Source of the DNA: Chloroflexota bacterium
Lineage (GTDB): Bacteria > Chloroflexota > Anaerolineae > 4572-78 > J111
Direction: 5' to 3'
Assembly (NCBI GenBank): GCA_003694775.1
Contig: RFJV01000156.1
Location: 1-7,798 of the forward strand
Length of the DNA stretch: 7,798 bases
Shown here: piece after piece, positions 1 to 7,173 of the stretch
Position numbering within the stretch: position 1 is the first letter of the stretch
Layout: every line of letters begins with the position of its first letter
The notes under the pieces: generated by a model
What the model was told of the DNA's origin: nothing
Seen by the model: only the letters and a program-made list of their open reading frames with translations
Databases searched by the model: none
Made by a program: the position numbers and the translations under genes

Positions 1-2517
1 CACATTCCCGGCGAAGAAACCCGTGAAGAGTTCCTCTCCCAACGCGTCGCTACCATTGGCCGGCGAAGCAGCAACACCATCCAGGTGCTGGCGCCCATCG
101 TCTCCGGCGAACACGCCCGCATCGAGCTGACCCCCAAAGGCCACACCATCACCGACCTGAACAGCACCAACGGCACGTATGTCAACGGCAAACGCCTGCG
201 CCCCATGCAGGCCCACCTCCTGGCCTCCAACGACATCATCCGCTTCAGCGATGACCTCGGCAATACCGTGCAGTTGACCTACATTGCCCCCTCGGTCTTT
301 ACCGGCGTGGAAACCGCCCGCCCCGACCGCCAGCAGTACCAGATTGACACCCAGGTTGGCTACATTGGCCGGAATCCCAAGGCCGCCATTACCCTGGACC
401 ACCCGGCTGTATCGTGGAACCACGCCCGCGTCCTGCGCCGCGGGGACGACCGGTTTACCATCCAGGACCTGAGCAGTAGCAACGGCACGTTTCTGAACGG
501 CAAACAGCTTCGCCAGCGGCAGGAACAGCTTCTGGCCCGCGGCGATGTGATTCAAATTGGGCCGTTCAATCTGGTTTACCAGGGACAGGGTGTGTTCATT
601 CCCTACTCGGCGGAGCGAAACTTCCGGCTGGAGCTGGTCGACCTGGAAAAAACCTTCTATCCCACCAACCTGCTGGGACTGCCGGACCGCTCCCGGCCCC
701 ATACAGTGCTGAAGCAGGTCAACCTGGTTATCAACCCGCGTGAATTTGTGGCCCTGGTTGGCGGAAGCGGCACCGGCAAGAGCACCCTCCTCAAGGCCAT
801 GAGCGGCGTTAGCCGGGCCACTGCCGGCGCGGTGCTGGTCAACGGCGACAACCTGTACGAGCATTACAACCTGTACCGGACGATGATGGGCTACGTGCCC
901 CAGGACGACATCATCCACCACAACCTGCCGGTCCAGCAGGCCCTGCGGTATGCCGCCCGTCTGCGCCTGCCCGATGCCGAAGCCGGCGAAATCGAAAAGC
1001 TGGTCTCCGGGGTGCTGGAAAAAGTGGGGCTGACCGCCCAGGCCGACACGCTGGTGCGCGACCTGAGCGGCGGCCAGCGGAAGCGGGTCAGCATTGCCGC
1101 AGAACTGCTGGCCGAACCCTGGATTTTCTTCCTCGACGAGCCGACGTCGGGGCTGGACCCCGGCCTGGAAAAGCTGATGATGGACACCCTCCGCCAGCTT
1201 GCCGATGAGGGCCGCACCATTGTGCTGGTGACCCACGCCACCCGCAACATCATCGGCCACTGCGACCAGGCCGCCTTTCTGGCCCGCGGGGGCGAACTGG
1301 CCTTCTTTGGCCCGCCGGATGAGGCCCTGCGCTTTTTCAACGTGGAAGATTTTGCCGATATTTACACCCGCCTGTCGCAGATTTACCCCCCGGATGGCGA
1401 CACCCCGGTGCCGGAAGAAATCCAGACCGAATACCAGGCCGCCCGCCGGGAAAACCCCACCGCCCCCCTGCTGGCCGGCCCGCTGTGGGCCGCCCGCTAC
1501 CGCAAGTCGTCCCTGTACCAGACCTACGTGGTCAAGCGGCAAAGCGGCGAGGTGGCCCGCCCGGACACCGGACGCCGGCTGAAGAGCGGCGGCGGCCTGG
1601 GCGAGCAGGTGCGGCAGTTCACTCTGCTGGCCCGCCGCTACATGGAGCTGATTCGCCGGGACCGGTTCAGCCTGGCCGTTCTGCTGGCGGTGATGCCGCT
1701 CATCGGCCTGCTGTTGCTCCTCATCAGCGACCCGGCCTCGCTGGTGGGGCATTCGCCGGAGCAGATAGCCCGCATCCTGGAAGCCGAGGGCGTTTACACC
1801 ATCGTCAACAAGGCCCAGACCCTGCTCTTTATGATGGCCCTGGCGGCCAACCTGCTGGGCGTGTTCGGCGCGTCGTACGAAATTATCAAGGAGCAGGCAG
1901 TTTACCGCCGCGAACGAATGATTAACCTGCGCCTGGGGCCGTACTATGCCTCCAAGTTCGTGGTGCTGGGGCTGTTTGCCGTTCTGCAGGCTTTTCTTCT
2001 GCTGTTGGTTCTGGCCCTGCGGGTTGACTTTCCGGCTTCCGGCGCGGTGACCTGGGCGCCGCTGGAATACTACTTTACCCTGGTCTTCACCACCCTGGCC
2101 AGCGTGGCCCTGGGGCTGTTCATTTCGGCCCTGGCCTCCTCGCGGGATATGGTCATTTACCTGGTTCTGCTGGCCGTGTTCGTGCAGATTGTCTTTTCTG
2201 GAGCGATTTTTGAACTCTCTTCCCTGACCCGCCCCCTCTCTGTCCTGACCATTTCCCGCTGGTCGCTGGAGGCGCTGGGAGCCACCACCGATATGGACGC
2301 CCTGAACAGTCTGGGACAGGTGCGGGTCGAGCGGGAAGTGGATATTGGCCGCGGGGTGCAGAAGGTGGTGGAAGACTTTCCCACCACGGTAGACTTTTAC
2401 ATCAACTACACCCACAGCGGGCTGGCTCTGGTTTCACGCTGGATTTTCCTCTGGCTCCACACCATTTTCTGGAGCGCACTGGCGGTCTGGCTGATTAAAC
2501 GCAAGGATGAGATTTAG
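1..2517 (+). CDS. Tandem-FHA ABC exporter (ATPase and permease in one chain), 5'-truncated by the window
   Basis: The reading frame is open from base 1, so the start lies upstream; 838 residues are visible, numbered here from base 1. FHA domain 1 shows GR (20-21), S35/H38 and the NSTNGTYVNG strand (54-63). FHA domain 2 shows GR (123-124), S138/H141 and NGTFLNG from 161. The ABC ATPase is complete: Walker A GGSGTGKST (254-262, Lys260), Q-loop Gln301, signature LSGGQ (355-359), Walker B ending Asp379-Glu380, and switch His412. A linker leads to an ABC-2 permease with about six hydrophobic helices near 557-577, 605-625, 649-676, 690-712, 717-737 and 814-832. FHA domains bind phosphothreonine, so a Ser/Thr kinase probably controls transport. 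The order FHA-FHA-ATPase-permease matches mycobacterial Rv1747 and, for its last two parts, ABCG half-transporters, which work as dimers. Substrate unknown; lipid or envelope-component export is a guess. The family is certain, the cargo is not. Confidence 0.95.
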   Translation, partial: HIPGEETREEFLSQRVATIGRRSSNTIQVLAPIVSGEHARIELTPKGHTITDLNSTNGTYVNGKRLRPMQAHLLASNDIIRFSDDLGNTVQLTYIAPSVFTGVETARPDRQQYQIDTQVGYIGRNPKAAITLDHPAVSWNHARVLRRGDDRFTIQDLSSSNGTFLNGKQLRQRQEQLLARGDVIQIGPFNLVYQGQGVFIPYSAERNFRLELVDLEKTFYPTNLLGLPDRSRPHTVLKQVNLVINPREFVALVGGSGTGKSTLLKAMSGVSRATAGAVLVNGDNLYEHYNLYRTMMGYVPQDDIIHHNLPVQQALRYAARLRLPDAEAGEIEKLVSGVLEKVGLTAQADTLVRDLSGGQRKRVSIAAELLAEPWIFFLDEPTSGLDPGLEKLMMDTLRQLADEGRTIVLVTHATRNIIGHCDQAAFLARGGELAFFGPPDEALRFFNVEDFADIYTRLSQIYPPDGDTPVPEEIQTEYQAARRENPTAPLLAGPLWAARYRKSSLYQTYVVKRQSGEVARPDTGRRLKSGGGLGEQVRQFTLLARRYMELIRRDRFSLAVLLAVMPLIGLLLLLISDPASLVGHSPEQIARILEAEGVYTIVNKAQTLLFMMALAANLLGVFGASYEIIKEQAVYRRERMINLRLGPYYASKFVVLGLFAVLQAFLLLLVLALRVDFPASGAVTWAPLEYYFTLVFTTLASVALGLFISALASSRDMVIYLVLLAVFVQIVFSGAIFELSSLTRPLSVLTISRWSLEALGATTDMDALNSLGQVRVEREVDIGRGVQKVVEDFPTTVDFYINYTHSGLALVSRWIFLWLHTIFWSALAVWLIKRKDEI

Positions 2518-2544
2518 GGGGCAAGGGAGCCAGAGCGCACCGCT

Positions 2545-2579
2545 TCTTTCCTTCATCCCTCATCCTTCATCCTTTATCC
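2545..2579. repeat. Five tandem degenerate heptamers, consensus TTCATCC
   Basis: Five consecutive 7-base units are visible: TCTTTCC, TTCATCC, CTCATCC, TTCATCC and TTTATCC. The three central units differ at one position only, and the first is the most diverged. The plus strand is almost purely pyrimidine (A is the only purine), so the minus strand reads as GGATGAA-type units. It lies just before the protease ribosome binding site. Short heptamer tandem repeats between genes are known in filamentous cyanobacteria (STRR sequences); whether this is a comparable dispersed family is inference. Confidence 0.8.
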
Positions 2580-2581
2580 TC

Positions 2582-2589
2582 AAAGGGGG
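2582..2589 (+). promoter_or_regulatory. Ribosome binding site of the S8 protease gene
   Basis: AAAGGGGG lies 8 bases before the ATG at 2598. It supports that ATG over the adjacent in-frame TTG (2595) and over the ATG at 2591, which is in another frame and nearly abuts the motif. Confidence 0.7.
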
Positions 2590-2597
2590 CATGATTG

Positions 2598-4709
2598 ATG
2601 AAACGACAGCACATCATTGCGGCAGTTGCAGTAGCGCTGGTACTGCTGATAGCGGGGCTTGGCGTTTTGGCCTATGCCCTGTCGCAGGGGGCGGCCATTC
2701 CGGGCCTCAGTCAGGCCGCACCGACCCCTACTTCGGCCTTCTCAGACATCAGCATCCCGGAAAATGTCCAGATTACGCCGCCGCCATCGCTGGCCGAACT
2801 GGCCGACCAGATTCGGGACGATTACCCCAAGCTGGCCGACCTGCTGGAAAACCCCAAACTCGGCTCGGTGTACAAGGATTTTTACCTGGCCTATACCCAG
2901 GGCGGTAAAGAAACGGCCCTGGCCCTGGCCCGCCAGCGCGGCATCCTCAATGACAAGGACGAGGTAGTGATGACCCTGGTGCTGGACACCGAGGACAGCG
3001 ACCCGCTGGTCAAAGAGCTGGAAGCCGAGGGGGTCATCATCAAGGCGCGCTTTGGCAATAAAATCAACATCGCTATCCCGGTTTCGGTCATCCAGGCGCA
3101 AATAGAAGCCGAAGAACCGGACCTGATACTGGACCGGCTGTCGAACCTGGACCACGTGGTGCGGATTGAACTGCCCTTTGGGGCCAATCCCAAACGGGGG
3201 GCACTGCAGACAGTGCAGGGACAGGGTGTGCAGGTCACAATGGCCGACAAATGGCACGCCCAGGGCATTACCGGTAAAGGGGTAAAGGTCGGTGTGCTGG
3301 ACCTGGGCTTTGCCGGCTACCAAAACCTGCTGGGCAAAGAACTGCCGGAAAATGTGACCGTCCAGGTGTTTGGCGATGACTCCGCATTCACCCAAGAGGT
3401 ACACGGCACAGCCTGCGCGGAGATTGTCCACGAGATGGCTCCCGATGCAGAGCTTTACCTGGCCTATTACGATGGCAGCGACGCGGCGATGGGGCAGGCG
3501 GTAGAATGGCTCATCCAGCAAGGGGTGGATATTATCTCCAACTCTACGGGAAGCAGTGGCCTGACCCCCCTGGACGGCTCCGGTTTTTCAGCCGAAATGG
3601 CCGACTGGGCCTACCAGGAGGGGATTTTGTGGGTCAATGCCGCGGGCAACGAAGCCGATGTGCACTACCGGGGCCAGTTTACCGATACCAACAACGATAC
3701 CATTCACGAATTCCTGCCGGGGAGAGACATCCTGCCTTTTATTCCCGCCGGTCCCGGCTACCTGACCAAAATCATCATTAGCTGGAACGACTGGAAGGCA
3801 GTGGACCAGGATTACGATGCCATCCTGCTGGACAAGGACCTGCAAGTACTGGCAAAGTCGGAGGAGCCGCAGAGCGGAGAGGAAGGCCAGCTTCCCCTGG
3901 AAGGCTTTATTTACGAATTCAACGATAACGAAATTTACTATGTCGCTATTATCAATTATGAAAACAAAGCCAGGGGCGATGCGGTTTTTGATGTGTTTGT
4001 GCTGGATGGCCTGATGCACCCGGACTTTGCCGTACCGGCTTATAGTCTGGGTACGCCCGGCGATGCCCGCGGCTCGTTTACCGTGGGCGCGGTGAACTGG
4101 GAAAACGATGTGCTGGAGCCGTACAGCTCCAACGGCCCCACCGCGGACGGGCGGCTCAAGCCGGACATTTCCGCGCCGTCGGTGGTGAGCAGTGCCTCCT
4201 ACGCGCCGGAGCCGTTCAACGGCACGTCGGCGGCCGCGCCCCACGTGTCCGGGGCGGCCGCGCTGGTCAAGCAGGCCTTCCCGGAATATGGGCCGAACGA
4301 ACTGGCCCAATTCCTGCTGGAGCGGGCCATCGACCTCGGCCCATCCGGGCCGGACAACGCCTTTGGCGTGGGCCGGCTCAGTCTGGGCGACCCGCCGACC
4401 GGCGAGCAGTTAGCCTCAGCGCCGGCAGAGACCCCCGCCGGACCAACCGCCGCGGCCCCGGCAGAGGCTACCCCTGTGGCCGAAGCTACGGCAGAAGCGC
4501 CGCAGGTGGGCCTGCCCTCACCGGGAGAGTCGCCGGGGGTGGGGTTGCCCACGCCGGGGGCCGGTCAGCAACCCGGCCCACCTCCGTCGCAGATGGATGA
4601 GGACACCCTGGGCCTGATTGTTGTGGTGGGCCTGTGCCTGGTCTGTCTGGCCGGTCTGCTGTTCCTGGTGGTCATCATTCTGGCGGTGATGGTGATGCGC
4701 CGGCGGTAA
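2598..4709 (+). CDS. Membrane-anchored S8 family (subtilisin-like) serine protease
   Basis: This is a 703-residue secreted endopeptidase. An N-terminal basic-hydrophobic segment (about 1-30) is a signal peptide or anchor, followed by a helical region (about 46-120) that I do not recognise. Residues about 122-193 resemble an inhibitor-I9-type prodomain. The triad is intact: Asp235 (VLDLGF), His269 (HGTACAE) and Ser544 (GTSAAAPH), with oxyanion Asn351 (AAGN). Asp-His and His-Asn spacings are close to those of subtilisin BPN', but Asn351-Ser544 spans 193 residues against 66 there, so a domain of roughly 125 residues is inserted; its alternating hydrophobic strands suggest a beta-sandwich. A Pro/Ala/Thr linker (about 604-668) leads to a hydrophobic helix (about 670-700) ending in RRR, placing the catalytic part outside the membrane. 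The layout recalls mycosins, but no type VII secretion gene is in view. Start chosen at ATG 2598 from the AAAGGGGG site. Substrate unknown. Confidence 0.95.
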   Translation: MKRQHIIAAVAVALVLLIAGLGVLAYALSQGAAIPGLSQAAPTPTSAFSDISIPENVQITPPPSLAELADQIRDDYPKLADLLENPKLGSVYKDFYLAYTQGGKETALALARQRGILNDKDEVVMTLVLDTEDSDPLVKELEAEGVIIKARFGNKINIAIPVSVIQAQIEAEEPDLILDRLSNLDHVVRIELPFGANPKRGALQTVQGQGVQVTMADKWHAQGITGKGVKVGVLDLGFAGYQNLLGKELPENVTVQVFGDDSAFTQEVHGTACAEIVHEMAPDAELYLAYYDGSDAAMGQAVEWLIQQGVDIISNSTGSSGLTPLDGSGFSAEMADWAYQEGILWVNAAGNEADVHYRGQFTDTNNDTIHEFLPGRDILPFIPAGPGYLTKIIISWNDWKAVDQDYDAILLDKDLQVLAKSEEPQSGEEGQLPLEGFIYEFNDNEIYYVAIINYENKARGDAVFDVFVLDGLMHPDFAVPAYSLGTPGDARGSFTVGAVNWENDVLEPYSSNGPTADGRLKPDISAPSVVSSASYAPEPFNGTSAAAPHVSGAAALVKQAFPEYGPNELAQFLLERAIDLGPSGPDNAFGVGRLSLGDPPTGEQLASAPAETPAGPTAAAPAEATPVAEATAEAPQVGLPSPGESPGVGLPTPGAGQQPGPPPSQMDEDTLGLIVVVGLCLVCLAGLLFLVVIILAVMVMRRR
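4506..4558 (+). repeat. Imperfect 20-base direct repeat in the protease linker
   Basis: Two 20-base copies at 4506-4525 and 4539-4558 match at 16 positions and start 33 bases apart. They encode VGLPSPG and VGLPTPG in the Pro-rich stalk before the membrane helix. A local duplication within a low-complexity linker is the simplest reading. Confidence 0.7.
4675..4709. other. Convergent 3' overlap of protease and kinase genes
   Basis: The protease stop (TAA, 4707-4709) lies beyond the kinase stop (TGA on the minus strand, 4677-4675), so 35 bases code on both strands. On the plus strand they encode the end of the membrane helix and its RRR tail; on the minus strand the last residues of the kinase (a Pro/Ser-rich tail after the ATPase fold). 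No room remains for a conventional intergenic terminator, and I see no hairpin with a T-run here. Confidence 0.9.
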
Positions 4710-7173
4710 TGGGCTGAGGAATTTTCAGGTAAAATACTGCCCCCTGCCCCGGCATACTTTCGGCCCAGATGCGCCCGCCCATGCGCTGGATGGCCTTGCG
4801 GACGATAGCCAGCCCCACTCCGGTGCCGGAATATTCTTCGGTGGTGTGCAGTCGCTGGAAAATCTCAAAAATGCGCTCCTGAAACTGCATGTCGAACCCG
4901 ATGCCGTTATCCTTGACCCAGATGAGGCAGTGGTCACCCTCCCTCCTGGCCCCAATCTCGATGTGCGGGGAGGTGACGGAGGCGCTGTACTTGATGGCAT
5001 TGTCTATCAGGTTGCGCAAAGCGATGGTCAATCCATCGCTGTCGGCGGTGATTTCGGGGCACTCAATTTGCCGGGAAATGGTAACCCCGCCGGCCTCAAT
5101 CTCTGCCCTTTTCTCGGCCAGCAGTCCTTCAACCAGCCGGACCAGCGAGAAAGTCCGGGGGGTGAGCGTGCGGCGCTCCATGCGGGAGTAGGCCAGCAGG
5201 TCATCTATCAACTGGTTCATCTGCCGGACAGCCTGGCGGATATTGGTGAGGAAAAACCGCCCTTCCTCATCGAGCTGTTCTATATAATCCTCCATCAAAA
5301 AGCGGCTGTAGCCGTCGATACCGCGCAGGGGGGCTTTCAAGTCGTGGGAGACGGTGTAGGCAAAGGTTTTCAGCTCGGCGTTCACGGCTTGCAGTTCCTG
5401 GGAGAGCTGTTCATATCGCCGGTTGGTTTCCTGCAGGTCTTCCAGCATAGCCAGCATACCGCGGTTCAGCTTTTCAATTTCGGCAGTGCGTTCCTCAAGG
5501 GCACGGGTACGCTCGGCGACGCGCTGTTCCAATTCGTCGGTGTAGCGCTGGAGCTGTTCGCGCAGACGTGCCTGCTGAAGAGCCACCCCCAACACATCGG
5601 CCACCTCGCGCAGGACGTCTACAGCTTCCTCACTAAAAGCAGACACCTGGTCTGCCCCCAGATTCAGCGTGCCAATCAGTTCTCCCTGGACCAGGATGGG
5701 GATATTGATGACGGAACGGATGCCCTGTTTCAGCAGTTCTTTATAAATGGATGCTTGACCTTCCCGGTTCGTCAGGTCGTCTATCCGGCGGAGTTCACCG
5801 CGCTTCAGCTCCTCACTTAGTTCTAAGGTTTCCGCCAACAGAGGTTGGCTATCCTGGAGCTGACCGTCGACCTGCGCCGCCAGTACCAGCACTTCCGCCC
5901 CCTCTGGAGAGAAAATGGTTACACTGGCCCGCTTGCAAGGAACCAGCTCGCGGACATGTTCCAGCGCGGCCCGGGCAATGGCCTGGGGCGATTCCGCGGT
6001 CAGGATAGCCCGGTCGATGGTGTGCAGAACCTGCAAACGCTGGCTGTAGCGCCGGAGGGCCTGTTCGGCCTGCTTTTTGGCGGTGAGGTCGCGGATGAGG
6101 ACTACCCGTACCGGTTGGCCCCGCCAGATGACCAGGCGGGGGTGGAGTTCACAGGGGAAGGTTGAGCCGTCCTTGCGCAGGCCTACTGCCTCGTAAGGTT
6201 CCTCCGACCCGCTACGTATTTTTTCGAGGATAGTTTCCACCGAATCGGGGTGCGCAAGCCGAAGGATGCTCTGTCCAATCAGCTCCTCCCGTGAGTAGCC
6301 CACCATACGCAAACCTGCATCGTTCACATCTACAACGCGCCCTTCTTCGTGCACAATGACAGCTTCGTTGGTTGCCTGAGAGAGAAACCGCCAGCGTTCC
6401 TCGCTTTCCCGCAACAATTGCTCGGCCTGTACCCGTTCGGTGATGTCCATTCCCACAATTAAAATGCAAAGCGTCTCCTGGATTTGAATGGGGCGGGCCG
6501 AAATAAGCATGTGGCGGATTTCACCTGAGCGAGTGTTGACCCGGGTTTGCATCTTCTCAACAAACCCCTGCTTCTGAAGCTGGCTCACCAACCGGGCACG
6601 GTCTTGGGGGTCAGCAAACAGATTGATTTCTGTGCTGGTATGGCCGATAATCTCTTCCCTGGTGTAGCCAATAGTATGAATAAAGTTGTCGTTGGCCTCA
6701 ATGAAAAGCCCGTCTGCCATACGGGTGAGCGACATCAAGAGTGGAGATAATTGAAAGGCTTTGGAGAATTTTTCTTCGCTGAACCGCAAGGCCTGCTCAA
6801 GTTTAAGCCGGTCGCTAATTTCGCGAGCGATACCCAGCACCAGCGGGTCACCATCCGGGATATTCACGGGAGAGATATTCATCTCTACCGGGACGGGATG
6901 GCCGTCCTTATGGCGCAGGGTGGTTTCTATTATCCGTCCCTCGTGCCAGGCCTGCTGACGCGCCGCGGGGGGCAAACCCGCGCCGGGCATAAGCAGGTCA
7001 TCCACCGTCATGCGGCGCAGTTCGTCCAGGCTGTAGCCGACCATCGCGGTGGCGGCGGGGTTGGCATCTACATAACGGCCTTGCCGGTTGATGAGGAAGA
7101 TACCGTCTCTGGAGGCTTCGAAAAGCTGACGATAAATGGTGGTATCTGAAAGGGATTGGGACTTGCTGTTCAT
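4675..7173 (-). CDS. PAS-PAS-PAS-GAF hybrid sensor histidine kinase, soluble
   Basis: This 832-residue two-component sensor kinase autophosphorylates on His and passes the phosphate to a response regulator. In order: PAS/PAC 1 (about 12-125), PAS 2 (about 135-250), PAS 3 (about 251-372), GAF (about 381-540), a coiled coil rich in E, R, L and Q (about 541-606), HisKA with phospho-acceptor His610 in VSHDLKAPLRG, and an HATPase domain with N-box Asn725 (LIDNAIKYS), G1 Asp755 (DNGIGFD), F-box FEIFQRLH and G2 GTGVGLAI. There is no membrane helix or signal peptide, so it should sense cytoplasmic signals; the ligands cannot be told. No phytochrome PHY domain or receiver domain is present. The HisKA and spacing resemble phytochrome-like kinases of cyanobacteria and Chloroflexota. 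The ATG at 7173 overlaps the previous gene's stop as ATGA and has a good Shine-Dalgarno, implying translational coupling. The partner regulator is not in the window. Confidence 0.95.
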   Translation of the reverse strand: MNSKSQSLSDTTIYRQLFEASRDGIFLINRQGRYVDANPAATAMVGYSLDELRRMTVDDLLMPGAGLPPAARQQAWHEGRIIETTLRHKDGHPVPVEMNISPVNIPDGDPLVLGIAREISDRLKLEQALRFSEEKFSKAFQLSPLLMSLTRMADGLFIEANDNFIHTIGYTREEIIGHTSTEINLFADPQDRARLVSQLQKQGFVEKMQTRVNTRSGEIRHMLISARPIQIQETLCILIVGMDITERVQAEQLLRESEERWRFLSQATNEAVIVHEEGRVVDVNDAGLRMVGYSREELIGQSILRLAHPDSVETILEKIRSGSEEPYEAVGLRKDGSTFPCELHPRLVIWRGQPVRVVLIRDLTAKKQAEQALRRYSQRLQVLHTIDRAILTAESPQAIARAALEHVRELVPCKRASVTIFSPEGAEVLVLAAQVDGQLQDSQPLLAETLELSEELKRGELRRIDDLTNREGQASIYKELLKQGIRSVINIPILVQGELIGTLNLGADQVSAFSEEAVDVLREVADVLGVALQQARLREQLQRYTDELEQRVAERTRALEERTAEIEKLNRGMLAMLEDLQETNRRYEQLSQELQAVNAELKTFAYTVSHDLKAPLRGIDGYSRFLMEDYIEQLDEEGRFFLTNIRQAVRQMNQLIDDLLAYSRMERRTLTPRTFSLVRLVEGLLAEKRAEIEAGGVTISRQIECPEITADSDGLTIALRNLIDNAIKYSASVTSPHIEIGARREGDHCLIWVKDNGIGFDMQFQERIFEIFQRLHTTEEYSGTGVGLAIVRKAIQRMGGRIWAESMPGQGAVFYLKIPQPITAGASPSPPE

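Larger units (their letters stand above)
2518..2597. other. 80-base spacer between exporter and protease genes
   Basis: This is the only sizeable intergenic gap in the window. It holds a pyrimidine-rich heptamer repeat and, at its end, the ribosome binding site of the protease gene. I see no convincing -35/-10 promoter and no strong terminator: the only hairpin, AGCG-CAC-CGCT at 2534-2544, has a 4-base stem. The two genes may therefore share a transcript. Confidence 0.6.

Noticed and set aside
85..87. GTG as the start of the exporter
   Set aside because: It sits within FHA domain 1, after the essential GR strand at 58-63; the frame is open to base 1.
2534..2544. Small hairpin AGCG-CAC-CGCT as a terminator of the exporter gene
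   Set aside because: The stem is only four bases with a 3-base loop, and the pyrimidine run after it belongs to the heptamer repeat.
2545..2579. Heptamer array as a CRISPR fragment
   Set aside because: The units are 7 bases with no spacers between them and no cas genes are in view.
2507..2908. Plus-strand open frame spanning the spacer, with an ATG at 2591
   Set aside because: It translates the heptamer repeat and then runs out of frame through the protease start; the ATG at 2591 is too close to the AAAGGGGG motif.
2742..3521. Minus-strand open frame of 259 residues antisense to the protease
   Set aside because: No known motif, and the opposite strand encodes the prodomain, Asp235 and His269 of an intact protease.
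3588..4310. Minus-strand open frame of 240 residues
   Set aside because: Arg/Gly/Val-rich shadow of the protease with no domain or ribosome binding site that I can see.
4846..5820. Plus-strand open frame of 324 residues antisense to the kinase
   Set aside because: It lies wholly inside the clearly coding kinase, shows no recognisable domain, and is Gly/Gln-rich as expected for the reverse of a G+C-rich gene.
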